Source: Granulicella rosea (GTDB taxonomy: Bacteria > Acidobacteriota > Terriglobia > Terriglobales > Acidobacteriaceae). Taken from it: a DNA stretch of 64,000 nt. The DNA lies in contig NZ_FZOU01000007.1 of assembly GCF_900188085.1 (NCBI RefSeq), forward strand, positions 124,001 through 188,000, given 5' to 3'. This document shows, one piece after another, positions 1-8,983 of this stretch (position 1 is its first letter; each line of letters begins with the position of its first letter). Under the pieces are notes generated by a model. That model had not been told where the DNA came from. It ran no database searches and saw only the letters and a program-made list of their open reading frames with translations. Made by a program: the position numbers and the translations under genes.

Positions 1-566
1 GTGAAGAGAAACGGGTTCGAGTTGGTATAGCTCAGCTTCATGTTCGGCGAGACCTTCACCCCGACCGAGCCCGTGACGTCGTAAAAGCGGCCGGTTGAGG
101 TCTTCAGGTTCATCGTCGCGTGGCTGGCGTGGATGACCTCGTGGTTCGACCCGCCGGAGATGGTCAGGTGGCCGGTCGCCGTCACCTCGTCCGTGTTGGC
201 GTCGTATTCGATGTGGTCGGCCTGGACGGTGTGGTCCTTGTAGAGAATCGTCACATTGCCGTCGAGCACGTAGACGCCGCCCGACTCCGACTGCGTGGCG
301 GAGTCGATCTTGACCAGCGTGCTGTCGCCTGGAGGAGTGACGATCTGTGCGACGGGAAACTGCGTCTGGCCCGGTCTGTCCGGCAATGGAGCGGGCGGTT
401 CGGCCGGGATCGCGATGGCGGCAGGGGGGGGTGCCTCCGGCGTCACCTGCTGGGCCGCAAGCTGCGGATGAAACCCACCCAGCAGCGTGATAGATATGAA
501 GAGGTAAGCGCGGCGTGCGGCGATATACGGCGAAAAAGCGTTTGAAGCCCAGCGGAAACCCGGCAA
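1..566 (-). CDS. lptD: LPS-assembly protein LptD/OstA-like, N-terminal part (truncated by window)
   Basis: The minus-strand frame reads a signal-peptide-like segment (about residues 17-40, RRAYLFISITLLGG then an AAQQ cleavage region), a Pro-rich linker, and an OstA-like beta fold with phrases such as GGVYVLDGNVTI, VQADHIEYD and TGHLTISGG. This is the periplasmic N-terminal domain found in LptA and LptD, which carries LPS to the outer membrane. The C-terminal barrel would lie beyond base 1. I chose a TTG start at 566 because a strong GAGGGGAG Shine-Dalgarno sits just upstream and the signal peptide follows. LptD is preferred over LptA because of the N-terminal layout, but the missing C-terminus leaves this open. 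Confidence 0.7.
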   Translation of the reverse strand, partial: MPGFRWASNAFSPYIAARRAYLFISITLLGGFHPQLAAQQVTPEAPPPAAIAIPAEPPAPLPDRPGQTQFPVAQIVTPPGDSTLVKIDSATQSESGGVYVLDGNVTILYKDHTVQADHIEYDANTDEVTATGHLTISGGSNHEVIHASHATMNLKTSTGRFYDVTGSVGVKVSPNMKLSYTNSNPFLF

Positions 567-694
567 AAGCCGCTCTCCCCTCTGGATCTCCAGGCTCTCT
601 CCCCGGCTTCGTCGAACTGGTTCCCTACGGCTCACACGCACCACACTTGTCAGGCTAAACGATTTCACGAAACTGGGTCCTGTCCTTGAATACC

Positions 695-2185
695 ATGAGC
701 TCCGCACAGCTCGACATTCTGCCCTCCGAGTACGAGGCCGCCGACCTGCGTTCAGACCGCTCCGACTCCCCCGTTGAAGTATTAGACGGAGGAGCAGCCA
801 ACGCGTTGCGGCAACAGGCAGCGGCGACTCTGGCCGCGCACCGCGAGCGCAGAACGCGCAGCCAGGCCGCGGCCCGGCTCGCCGCAGCGCCGGTTCAGAC
901 CAAGGCCAGACCCACGAACTCCGCCGCGGCAGCCGTCGCGGCACGCTTCGCCCAGTCCCCCAGCTACCGCGCCGTGCTGGCCGAAGAGGCTCGCCGCGCC
1001 ATCGAACAGGCCGCCGCCGCCGCCGAGGTCGCCACGCGCAGCGCGGAGGCCGTCGTCGCCGCCCAGCGCCAGATCCTCGACGAGCTGCAGAAGTGGGAGG
1101 CTCCGCAGGAGTTCAAGCCCGGCCCGCAGGCAGTCGTGCCCGCCGCCGCACCCGCGCCGCGCCTTGTCACCACCGAAGCCGAGCAGCCCAAACCCTCCGA
1201 GTTCGAACCCCTGGCGCTGTCGCCGGTGGACCTCACCCCCATCACGCCCGCGCCGGCTCGGTCCGAGGTGGTGAAGGAACGCTCCTCCGCCGGGCTGACC
1301 GTTCGTCTTTACGAGGATGTCGGCCTGAAGCAGGTGCCCTTCAAGGACAACGCGCTCGTCCACCGCGTCGACCCCGAAGAGACCGAGGCGCTCGACGAAG
1401 AGATCGCCTTCCGCCAGTCGCCGGTCTTCGAACCGATCGAGCCGCCGGCGCCGCTCGAAGAGATTCCGGCCAACCTGCTCGAATTTCCGCGCCAGCTCGT
1501 CGCCACCCGCAAGGCGCGTCCCCGCCTGGCCGAAGGCCCGCTGCGCGAGGACGCCGACGCCTTCGAGGCAGAGCAGAGCGCGCAGCTCCGCATCTTCGAA
1601 GTCGAGGCCGACCAGCCCGCACCCGCCGCCGCGCAGGACCTGCAGCCGATTTGGTCCGCCATCTGGCTCGATGCCATCAGCACGCCCCCGGCCGCATACG
1701 ACAGCGAGCCGGAGTATGAGCGCACCCTCGCGACCCGCGCCGAAGACCTGCTGCCCTCGCTGGTGCCGCCCGACACCGCCAGCATCCCGCACCGGCTGAT
1801 GGCCGCCACGGTCGACGCCGCGCTGGTGCTGGGTGGATTCATCGCCTTCGGCACGGCCTTCGCCGTCGCCTGCGGCCCCACGCTCGAGCTGCCGGGCGTC
1901 GTCCCGACCGCCATCGCCGCCGTCGCGACGCTCGCGGTCTTCCACATCCTCTACCACCTGCTCTTCTTCACCTTCTCGGACGCGACGCCCGGCATGCGCT
2001 ACGCCCGCATCGGCCTGTGCACCTTCACCGACGAAAACCCCACCCGCAAAGCCATGCGCAAACGCGTCTTCACCACCCTGATCGCCGCCGCACCGCTGGG
2101 TCTTGGCCTGATCTGGGCCGCGCTCGACGACGACGGCCTGGGCTGGCACGACCGCATGTCGCGGATGTATCAGCGCGGGTATTAG
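695..2185 (+). CDS. RDD-family membrane protein with long Ala/Pro/Glu-rich N-terminal region
   Basis: This protein has about 496 residues. The last 130 or so form an RDD domain: PHRLMAATVDAAL starts the first membrane helix, a second hydrophobic helix follows around 405-430, then the conserved region TPGMRYARIGL, and a WHDRMSRMY end. The first 360 residues are low-complexity, rich in Ala, Arg, Pro and Glu, and probably a cytoplasmic or disordered extension. RDD proteins are small membrane proteins, some linked to ion transport, and most lack such an extension. The start is the ATG at 695; a TTG at 686 in the same frame is an alternative. It is divergent from lptD across a 128-base gap that must hold both promoters. 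Confidence 0.8.
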   Translation: MSSAQLDILPSEYEAADLRSDRSDSPVEVLDGGAANALRQQAAATLAAHRERRTRSQAAARLAAAPVQTKARPTNSAAAAVAARFAQSPSYRAVLAEEARRAIEQAAAAAEVATRSAEAVVAAQRQILDELQKWEAPQEFKPGPQAVVPAAAPAPRLVTTEAEQPKPSEFEPLALSPVDLTPITPAPARSEVVKERSSAGLTVRLYEDVGLKQVPFKDNALVHRVDPEETEALDEEIAFRQSPVFEPIEPPAPLEEIPANLLEFPRQLVATRKARPRLAEGPLREDADAFEAEQSAQLRIFEVEADQPAPAAAQDLQPIWSAIWLDAISTPPAAYDSEPEYERTLATRAEDLLPSLVPPDTASIPHRLMAATVDAALVLGGFIAFGTAFAVACGPTLELPGVVPTAIAAVATLAVFHILYHLLFFTFSDATPGMRYARIGLCTFTDENPTRKAMRKRVFTTLIAAAPLGLGLIWAALDDDGLGWHDRMSRMYQRGY

Positions 2186-2233
2186 GGGCTCGTCCACTCT
2201 TTGCCGGCGCCGCCACGGGCGCTCGTAATTCCC

Positions 2234-2743
2234 TTACGCCGGCGGATTCGAAGAGTAAGTGATCGCCGCGATCCTCCAGCCATCCGCCGCCTTCACCAAC
2301 TGCCAGGTCTCGCTGCCGCGATTCTGTGGCTTGCCGTCGATCAGGAATACAAAGTCGAAGTAGACCGAGGCGATCACGCCGTCCGTGTGGATCTGAACAT
2401 GGGTGTGCTGCGGGTTGAGCGCCGAGGTCGACGTAGAGACGAACTTCGAAAACTCGGCGAAGCTGGAGTGTTTGACCTTCGTGGCAGAGGGCATTCTGGC
2501 GCGCGCCGCGGCGAACGCCTCGTCCGACAGCACGTTGAACCATGTGCTTCCATCGGCGACAAAGAGGGACGCCACGCGCTGGCCGTCATGGGCGACGACC
2601 GCCCGATGGAAGCTCTCCATGACCTGCTGAATATCGGCAGTGTCCCGGTCCGGCGACGCGGGCAGAGCAGCGCCATGCTGTCCTTGGGCGGAGGGGCAGA
2701 GTGCGAGCGAGATGGCGAGTAGTGCGGCTTGGATCCGGTGCAT
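2234..2743 (-). CDS. exported NTF2-like (SnoaL/DUF4440-type) protein
   Basis: A 169-residue protein with a signal peptide (residues 1-22, ending near SAQGQ). It has an NTF2-like cone fold, recognisable by an N-terminal helix (DIQQVMESFHRAVVAHDGQRVASLF), a middle strand region, and the closing strands GSETWQLVKAADGWRIAAITYS. The family binds small hydrophobic ligands or catalyses diverse reactions, so no substrate can be named. It is convergent with the RDD gene (48-base gap) and divergent from the LytS-type kinase. A second, unrelated protein of this fold lies at 26201. Confidence 0.75.
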   Translation of the reverse strand: MHRIQAALLAISLALCPSAQGQHGAALPASPDRDTADIQQVMESFHRAVVAHDGQRVASLFVADGSTWFNVLSDEAFAAARARMPSATKVKHSSFAEFSKFVSTSTSALNPQHTHVQIHTDGVIASVYFDFVFLIDGKPQNRGSETWQLVKAADGWRIAAITYSSNPPA

Positions 2744-2986
2744 GTTTTTCCTCTTTCACGGCATGGCGGGTGATCGGTTGCGCCATGTCTCTGGCGAAGA
2801 TAGAGGCTTTCCCCACCACGAAGTGAACTTTGTCTCCAAAGGGATCGGGGCTGCATGAACCGGCGCCCGCAGCGCATGAAGCGGCGCCCACAACATCCTC
2901 GCCTCGGCCAGAACGCACCGATCCGCGCGCGCCGCAGTGGACGCAGAGACGACATCTACGCCATCCTGTCCATGCAGAGGTAAACC

Positions 2987-4087
2987 GTGGCGGATGGCTG
3001 GAGCATGAAAGCGGCAGGCGGCAGGCTCCGGGGTGTTGTCCTCGCGTTCGTCTTCTGGACGGCGGTGAGTCTCGTGTTCGTCCTGCCGCTACTCGGGCGA
3101 AGCGCGAATCTGGGGCGCACTCTCCTGGCCGCGCTGGTCCAGTGGTGGTTGTGGGGGTTGCTGGCGCCGGGAATCGTCGCGGTCGACCGCGCGCTTCGGT
3201 TCCCTGGCGAAAGACTCGGCATGAGGGTCGCGAGCCATCTTGCCATCGGCGCCTGCGTCGCGCTCCTCTACAGTTACCTTCTGGCGGTAGTGCGCGCTCT
3301 CCTGCGGCTCGGCGACTGGTCGCAAACGCACTCGCATGCCGTACTCGTCGAGGCGGGCCGCGATATCTTCTGGAGCCTGCTCGTCTACTTCATGATCGTG
3401 GGAGCCACGCAGGCCTATTCGTACCAGCAGCGGTACCTCAGCGCCAGGATTCGCGCCGAGCGCTCGGAACGCATGGCGAGCGAGGCTCGGCTGCATGCGC
3501 TGCGATCGCAGCTCGATCCGCATTTTCTCTTCAACACGCTCAACGGCATCTCTGCCTACGTCGAACGCGATCCGCGTCTGGCGCGCAGCATGATCGAGCA
3601 GCTTGGCGACCTGCTGCGCCTCTCGTTGAAGTCCCAGGGCCGCGAGTCGATTTCTCTGCGCGAGGAGCTCGCCTTCGTCGAACATTACCTCGCGCTGCAG
3701 AAGATGCGCTACCGCGACCGGCTGCGTATCGAGATGGACATCGCCGCGGATGCCCGCGAAGCCCTCGTGCCAAGCCTTCTCCTGCAGCCTCTGGTCGAGA
3801 ACGCGATATGCCACGGCATCGCGCCGCTGACGGGTGGCGGAAGCCTGACCATCTCGGCAAGGATCGCCGCGGGGCAACTCCTGCTGGGTGTGGTCGACGA
3901 CGGCGTCGGCCTCACGCCGGGCTGGTCCATCGACGATCAGACAGGCATGGGCCTTCGTCTGACGCGGGAGCGGCTCGCGGTGCGCGATCCAGGCTCGCAG
4001 GGCCGGTTCGAGGTCCTGCCCGGAGCGGTTGGCGGCGTCGAGGTTCGCATCGCGCTGCCCCTGCGCTTCATGGAGGAGGCGCCATGA
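2987..4087 (+). CDS. LytS/YehU-type sensor histidine kinase
   Basis: This 366-residue kinase has four hydrophobic segments (about residues 15-37, 43-66, 80-105 and 127-147). A short coiled linker follows, then a His_kinase domain with phospho-acceptor His179 in QLDPHFLFNTLN. The ATPase N-box is LLLQPLVENAICHG and the G-box VDDGVGL; the GMGLRLTRERL segment closes the site. No extracellular sensor domain is visible, so the signal is probably membrane-borne. The start is GTG at 2987, with an AGAGG motif 6 bases upstream. The stop overlaps the start of the LytTR regulator (ATGA), a classic coupled two-component pair. Confidence 0.9.
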   Translation: MADGWSMKAAGGRLRGVVLAFVFWTAVSLVFVLPLLGRSANLGRTLLAALVQWWLWGLLAPGIVAVDRALRFPGERLGMRVASHLAIGACVALLYSYLLAVVRALLRLGDWSQTHSHAVLVEAGRDIFWSLLVYFMIVGATQAYSYQQRYLSARIRAERSERMASEARLHALRSQLDPHFLFNTLNGISAYVERDPRLARSMIEQLGDLLRLSLKSQGRESISLREELAFVEHYLALQKMRYRDRLRIEMDIAADAREALVPSLLLQPLVENAICHGIAPLTGGGSLTISARIAAGQLLLGVVDDGVGLTPGWSIDDQTGMGLRLTRERLAVRDPGSQGRFEVLPGAVGGVEVRIALPLRFMEEAP

Positions 4088-4866
4088 AGCCAACTCTGCC
4101 CGGTATCCGCGTGCTGGTCGTGGACGATGAGGACTCCGCACGCCTGCGCATCACCGACCTTCTCCGCGCGGACCCCGATATCGGCGAGATCGCGGAGGCC
4201 TGTAACGGCCAGGAGGCGCTCCAGTCCATCCAAACCAGGAAGCCGGACCTGCTGCTGCTCGACATCCAGATGCCGGGCATGAACGGCTTCGAACTGATCG
4301 ACGCGCTCGGACCCGGACGCATGCCCTTGACGGTCTTCGTCACCGCCTACGACCAACACGCGATCCGCGCGTTTGAAGCCAACGCCCTGGACTACCTGCT
4401 CAAACCGTTCTCGGACGAGCGCATGCAGGCGGCGCTCGCGCGCGCGAAGGGCAGGATGGAAGATCTTCAGATCCGTGAGTTTGGACAGGGACTGGCTCGC
4501 GCTCTCTCGCACGCACCGATGCGCCGGGAGTATCCGGACCGCCTCGCCGTAAAGTCGGACGGCGTCACCCGGTTTGTGACGGCGAAGCAGATCGACTGGA
4601 TTGAGGCGGCTGGGCCGTACGTGACGCTGCATATCGGAGGAAAGCAGCTCCTGCACCGGCACTCGCTGACGTCGCTGCTGGATCAGCTCGATCCCCGCCA
4701 GTTCGTCCGCGTACACCGCTCGACCGTGGTCAACCTCGAAAGCATCGTTCAGCTCGAACCGCTCTCGCACGGCGAGTTCGAGATGCTGACCAGGCACGGC
4801 GGCAGGCTCCGGGTGAGCAGAACCTACCGCGCAGCGCTGGAGGCCCGGCTTGGGCATACGTTTTGA
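4084..4866 (+). CDS. LytTR-family response regulator
   Basis: A 260-residue regulator. The receiver domain (residues 8-125) has the acidic pair D14/D15, phospho-acceptor D60 in LLLLDIQMPGMNG, the switch Thr in VFVTAYD and the conserved Lys in LLKPF. The LytTR DNA-binding domain covers about 155-258, including DWIEAAGPYVTLH, FVRVHRSTVVNL and the final RVSRTYRAAL. It is the partner of the upstream LytS-type kinase, with ATGA overlap. The same frame is open far upstream of 4084, but that stretch is antiphase to the kinase and is not part of this protein. The target genes are unknown. Confidence 0.92.
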   Translation: MKPTLPGIRVLVVDDEDSARLRITDLLRADPDIGEIAEACNGQEALQSIQTRKPDLLLLDIQMPGMNGFELIDALGPGRMPLTVFVTAYDQHAIRAFEANALDYLLKPFSDERMQAALARAKGRMEDLQIREFGQGLARALSHAPMRREYPDRLAVKSDGVTRFVTAKQIDWIEAAGPYVTLHIGGKQLLHRHSLTSLLDQLDPRQFVRVHRSTVVNLESIVQLEPLSHGEFEMLTRHGGRLRVSRTYRAALEARLGHTF

Positions 4867-4893
4867 TCCCCAGGCGGTTGCAGAGAATCGGCG

Positions 4894-6297
4894 CTACTGC
4901 ATCGCCGCGGCCAACGCCTGCGCCGACCCGCGATGCGTCACCACGATCCGCTTCGGCGCGGCGGACGGCATGTACTTGCGGTACACGCTGATGTGGAAGC
5001 AGGACTGCTGGAACTCCTCCTCCACATCCACCTTGCCCTGCTGGATCAGCGGCAGCAGGTACCCGCGCATCCAGGCGATCTCGGTCTGCGACAGGCCTTT
5101 CTTGGCGATATCCACGGCCTGACCCGTGAGGTGTGGAGAAGCCGTCTCGCCCTCGAACGGCGCGGCATTGCCGTTGGTATGGATCAGCCGCGCCTGAAAC
5201 TGCACCGTACGCACGGCGGAGTTCACCTGCAGCGGCGTCTGGAAGCGGGCGTAGTGCGCGCGCGACATATCCGACAGGAAGCGCGCAGCCCAGGGGCGGG
5301 CGTAGCGGCGATCCACCGGCAGGCGCTCATCCACGGACAAGCCCTCGCTCAAAGGCAGCGCGACCAGCATGTTCGAAGCGCGCATCCGGGCCAGGTCCTC
5401 GTCGTCGCGGATGCGCTCCAGGCCGTCGGCGTCGGCGTTCACGTTCTGGCGCACCAGGATCTCGTGCGAACCCTTGAGCGGCGGCGGCATGATCAGCCGG
5501 CCGTGCTCGTTGAAGAGCTTCGGGCTGGGCAAGGGCGCGACCGTCGCGGTCTCGACCGGCGCAACCACCGGAATCTCCTTCATCTGCAGCGGCAGGCGCA
5601 CGACGCTGACGGTCTGCTTCGCGGGCGTGCTCGAGGGCGGGTCGGGCAGCTCCACGATCGACTTCTGCATCGGCTGCGACTCATCGTCGGTGGGCGGGTG
5701 CGAGGTGCCGGAGTTCAGGTCCGCCGGAGAGAGCGCGTGGTGCGGGTCGACGGCCGGCGCAGCGGCTGGCGCCTGCGGGGCGTCTGCCTCCAGATGCACC
5801 TTGCGATTGTGCTGCACGTGCGGCTCGGGTCCTGCAGGCGCTGGCTCCGGCTCGGTGCGCTCGAGCTTCGCGACGCGCGTCGGCTCGGGCGCGGGCTTCT
5901 TGCTGGCGATGAGGCGCGGCTCGGGCTTCGCCTCCACCGCATGCTGGTGCTTGCCCTTCTCGCGGCTGACGCGGCTCAGCGCCAGCGGCTCGGGCGCTTC
6001 GTGGGTCTTGCCACGACCGTGCTTCGACGGCTTTTCAGGCTTCTCCGAGGTCTTGCCCGATGCTTTTCTGGAGGAGGTCTTCTTCAGCGCGGGCTCGGCC
6101 TTCTTGCCGGCCTTGGCGCTTGCGGCCTTCGCGCCTCTGGCTGGCTTCGCATTCCTCGCCTCAGCCTTGGAGGATTTGGACGCAGAGCTGTGCTCTGCCT
6201 TTGCAGGGGCCCGATGAGTCACCGCCAAAGCGGTTGGAGCGAGCAGAACCAGGCCAGACAGCGCCAGGAGGGCCGGGAAGGGGGCGTTTGCGCGCAT
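4894..6297 (-). CDS. exported DUF5715-family protein with M15 peptidase-like motifs
   Basis: About 467 residues. A signal peptide (MRANAPFPALLALSG... to ALA) is followed by about 120 residues of Lys/Ala/Ser-rich, histone-like sequence, then a Pro-rich linker and a C-terminal domain of about 200 residues. That domain contains SPHLTGQAVDIAKKG and later CFHISVYRKYMP. The spacing S-x-H-x-x-G-x-A-x-D followed by a distal His resembles the zinc ligands of M15 D-Ala-D-Ala carboxypeptidases. DUF5715 is known mainly as an uncharacterised family; the peptidase link is my inference. The start is the ATG at 6297, which begins the signal peptide. An ATG at 6360 is in frame but would add 21 unlikely residues. 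Confidence 0.75.
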   Translation of the reverse strand: MRANAPFPALLALSGLVLLAPTALAVTHRAPAKAEHSSASKSSKAEARNAKPARGAKAASAKAGKKAEPALKKTSSRKASGKTSEKPEKPSKHGRGKTHEAPEPLALSRVSREKGKHQHAVEAKPEPRLIASKKPAPEPTRVAKLERTEPEPAPAGPEPHVQHNRKVHLEADAPQAPAAAPAVDPHHALSPADLNSGTSHPPTDDESQPMQKSIVELPDPPSSTPAKQTVSVVRLPLQMKEIPVVAPVETATVAPLPSPKLFNEHGRLIMPPPLKGSHEILVRQNVNADADGLERIRDDEDLARMRASNMLVALPLSEGLSVDERLPVDRRYARPWAARFLSDMSRAHYARFQTPLQVNSAVRTVQFQARLIHTNGNAAPFEGETASPHLTGQAVDIAKKGLSQTEIAWMRGYLLPLIQQGKVDVEEEFQQSCFHISVYRKYMPSAAPKRIVVTHRGSAQALAAAMQ

Positions 6298-6663
6298 ACA
6301 GGTTTTTGGAGGCCGGGAAAGCGCCAGAGCAAGTTCGAAGGTACGAGGTTCGCGGTGCATGGATAAGTACCCAGGTTGATTCTGTTTACTCTTTCGCTAA
6401 TTGCTGGCGGGGTGCAACGAGGCCCACAGGCTTCATCGCCGGATGCAGTATGTTGCTTATCGGCTTGATTGCAGGGAACTTGAGGGCCTACCCCAAAACG
6501 AGGCGGCACTTTCGTCAGGGTCCGGTTGCCGGTTCTCGACGCGCTGGCCTGGGCCGATATTCGACGCAGTGCAGCCGGACCGGGCGAGTCCACATCCAGC
6601 GAAGTATCTATATAGACACACAGATTTAGCGCGGCTGTAACAACCCCGGACTAGCGTTGTGGG
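6298..6663. other. gene-free stretch between divergent genes
   Basis: No reading frame with coding character or recognisable RNA was found here. It is AT-richer than its flanks and lies between the divergent DUF5715 and GT2 genes, so it should hold both promoters. I could not assign -35/-10 boxes with confidence. Confidence 0.5.
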
Positions 6664-7407
6664 ATGCGGATCAGCTTCGTCATTCCTGCGTACAACGAAG
6701 AGGCCTACTTGCCGGCGTGCCTGGAGTCGATTCTGGCCCAGACACGCGGGCTCGACTGCGAGATCATCGTCGTCAACAACGCCAGCTCCGACCGGACGCG
6801 CGCGGTCGCGCTTTCCTATGTCGGAGTTACGGTCGTCGACGAACCGCGCAAGGGCTTGACTTATGCTCGGCAGGCCGGCTTCTGCGCCAGCTCGGGCGAG
6901 CTGATCGCCAACGTCGACTCCGACTCCCGCCTAACGCCCGGTTGGGTCGACATGGTGCTGGCCGCCTTCGTCGAGGAGAAGAATCTTGTCGCGCTCTCAG
7001 GCCCGGTCGTCTACTACGACCTCACGCCGTCGCAACGCGTGAGCGTCCATGTCTTCTACCTGCTGGCGTTCATGGTCTATGTGACCAACCGCTACATTCT
7101 GCGGGCAGGATCGATGGTGCAGGGCGGCAACTTCGTGCTGCGCAGCGAGGCGCTGCAGCAGATCGGCGGCTTCAATCTGTCGATCCCCTTTTACGGCGAA
7201 GACACCGATATCGCTCGTAGAATGAATCGTTTAGGAAAAGTCGAGTTCACCTTCCGGCTCAAGATGTTCTCCAGCGCGCGACGGCTGAAGAAGGAAGGCA
7301 TGCTGACCATCGCCGCCCGCTACACCATCAACTACTTCTGGACGACCTTTCGCAAGCGGCCGTTTACGGAAGAGTACGTCGACGTACGCGAGCAGACCGA
7401 AAGCTAA
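6664..7407 (+). CDS. family 2 glycosyltransferase
   Basis: A 247-residue GT-A fold enzyme. It begins directly with the nucleotide-binding strand ISFVIPAYNEEAYLPACLESI. The second strand is EIIVVNNASSDRT and the metal-binding DxD-type motif is NVDSDSRLTPGW. The acceptor/catalytic region is FYGEDTDIARRM. No membrane anchor is obvious, although VFYLLAFMVYVTNRYIL is hydrophobic. It would transfer a sugar from a nucleotide donor to a polysaccharide or lipid acceptor. No other sugar genes are adjacent, so the pathway is unknown. Confidence 0.88.
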   Translation: MRISFVIPAYNEEAYLPACLESILAQTRGLDCEIIVVNNASSDRTRAVALSYVGVTVVDEPRKGLTYARQAGFCASSGELIANVDSDSRLTPGWVDMVLAAFVEEKNLVALSGPVVYYDLTPSQRVSVHVFYLLAFMVYVTNRYILRAGSMVQGGNFVLRSEALQQIGGFNLSIPFYGEDTDIARRMNRLGKVEFTFRLKMFSSARRLKKEGMLTIAARYTINYFWTTFRKRPFTEEYVDVREQTES

Positions 7408-7503
7408 GTTCTTTCCCACCATCGCCGTACCACTAAGGGGCACTTGCACCGGCACGGTTTCGCAGATAGAGTTCTCGCATCCAAGTTGTGACTCGAGGCC
7501 CCG

Positions 7504-8277
7504 GTGAAGATCTTTTCTGCCGCCGTATTCTGCCTGCTTTCTGCGGGATCAACCGCATTCGCCCAAGCCCCAGCCGCACCCGTCGCACCATCGGCTGCGC
7601 CAGCCGATCAGGCTCGCGTCTTCATCACCGACAGCAACTCATGGTCCATGTCAGCCAGCGGCGGCGGCGGCGGAAACCGCAGCGGCGGCGGCTTCGCCAG
7701 CAGCGCTTCCGGCGGCGCACGCCCGCAGACGGCGGAGATCATCAAAACCTTCGGCCAGCGATGCCCGCAGGTCATCATCAACAACCTTCCGCAGATGGTG
7801 GATTATGTGGTCGAACTGGACCACGAGGGCGGCAAATCGTTCCTGGCGCACAAGGACAAGGTCGCCGTCTTCGTCCGCACGAACGGCGACAGCATCTTCT
7901 CCGAGTCGACGCTGTCGGTCGGCGGGTCGGTTCAGGACTCCTGCAAGGCGATCCTCGCGCACTGGTCCGCGCATGCGACCGAGCTGAAATCCGCCGCCGC
8001 GGCAGCCGCAGCCGTGGCAGCCGCGCCCGCGGCCCCGATCGTCGTGCAGACCGCAGCCGCTCCCGCGGTCGCCCAGGGTGTGAGCGTGGAGGCAAGCGTA
8101 CCGAACTGCGATATCGAGGTGGACGACGAGTTCGTCGGCAATACGCCGTCCGTCGTAACGCTCAAGCCCGGCAAACACAAGATCGTGGTGAAGAAAAAGG
8201 GCTTCGAGGACTGGAGCCGCAACATCACGTACAGCGGCGGCACGGTGCGTCTGAACGCCGATATGACGGCGAAGTAG
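7504..8277 (+). CDS. exported PEGA-domain protein
   Basis: A 257-residue protein from a GTG start, with a clear signal peptide (KIFSAAVFCLLSAGSTAFAQ). A Gly/Ser-rich patch lies near residues 55-75, a central alpha/beta region follows (AEIIKTFGQRCPQVIINN), then an Ala-rich linker (about 158-190). The last 60 residues form a PEGA repeat: CDIEVDDEFVGNTPSVVTLKPGKHKIVVKKKGFEDW. PEGA domains are extracellular beta modules often found on surface-anchored proteins. The central region contains the phrase VVELDHEGGKSFLAHKDKVAVF and resembles no enzyme I know. Probable periplasmic or surface protein. Confidence 0.75.
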   Translation: MKIFSAAVFCLLSAGSTAFAQAPAAPVAPSAAPADQARVFITDSNSWSMSASGGGGGNRSGGGFASSASGGARPQTAEIIKTFGQRCPQVIINNLPQMVDYVVELDHEGGKSFLAHKDKVAVFVRTNGDSIFSESTLSVGGSVQDSCKAILAHWSAHATELKSAAAAAAAVAAAPAAPIVVQTAAAPAVAQGVSVEASVPNCDIEVDDEFVGNTPSVVTLKPGKHKIVVKKKGFEDWSRNITYSGGTVRLNADMTAK

Positions 8278-8348
8278 CCTACTCGCACCGACGCCCCATG
8301 CGGCCCGGAAGACCCGGCGCTGCATGGGGCGTGCGTGTCTGGTCTCGA

Positions 8349-8564
8349 CTACTCCAAGCTGACGGAGTTGGTGGCGAGCGCGTGGCGGACCTTCTCGACG
8401 TGGGTGCCGTGGACGCGGATAGCCTCATGCAGCAACTGGCCGGAGACGCCAAACTCCTTCGCCCAGTAGGCGATATCGGACGCCATCTTGGGGTTGATCT
8501 CGTGGGGGTCGTGCGGCGCCTTGGGGTGCTCGATGGGGACTGCGCTGGCAATGATGTCGGACAT
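8349..8564 (-). CDS. DUF3606-family small protein
   Basis: A 71-residue protein whose centre (about residues 22-66) reads EINPKMASDIAYWAKEFGVSGQLLHEAIRVHG, the characteristic DUF3606 pattern in which a short helix pair follows a 'vxywtkkfgvs...L..Av..vG' consensus. The function of the family is not established. It is followed on the other strand by a BrnA antitoxin remnant. Confidence 0.75.
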   Translation of the reverse strand: MSDIIASAVPIEHPKAPHDPHEINPKMASDIAYWAKEFGVSGQLLHEAIRVHGTHVEKVRHALATNSVSLE

Positions 8565-8599
8565 GCGTACCTCTTTCCTGTTCCTGGTTAACTGGATGA

Positions 8600-8794
8600 G
8601 GATACGCGGGGCGGGGATGTCCCTGGACGGAAGAATGCGGCGCGCGGAGGGTCTACCAGCCGGTGAAGGAGGCGGTGAGCCTGCGGCTGGATGCGGACGT
8701 GCTCGCCTGGCTGAAGAAGGATGGCGCGGGGTATCAGACGCGGGCTAACCAGATGCTGCGTGAGGTGATGCTGAAGGATTTGGAGGGCAAATGA
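8600..8794 (+). pseudogene. BrnA-like antitoxin remnant (N-terminally truncated)
   Basis: Between an in-frame TGA at 8597 and the stop at 8792-8794, the plus strand reads RRVYQPVKEAVSLRLDADV followed by LAWLKKDGAGYQTRANQMLREVML. This is the C-terminal ribbon-helix-helix signature of BrnA antitoxins (V-x-L-R-L-D-x-D-V-L-x-W...GYQTR.N..LR). No ATG exists in frame; the first usable start is a GTG at 8663, leaving only about 43 residues. No BrnT toxin frame is seen next to it. I read it as a decayed antitoxin, though a short RHH protein started at 8663 could still be made. Confidence 0.6.
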
Positions 8795-8983
8795 TGCTCT
8801 ACTTCCTCCGAACTCGCCCTGATCTCAGGCGTTCTTAAGCCATATAGGCTGAGTTATATCCAAGGAAAATTTGAGCGAGGCCATCAATTCCGAACTTGCG
8901 GCGCGCGAGTCGAGGACTTCGAACTAGCTAATCTGATCTAGATTGTTTAAAGTCGTTGGGTTGACCAAAAGCTCGAGGACTGC

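Noticed and set aside
2830..4083. Upstream extension of the LytTR regulator through the kinase gene
   Set aside because: The extension is an Arg/Pro-rich out-of-phase reading of the kinase. The receiver domain begins normally at 4084 with the ATGA overlap.
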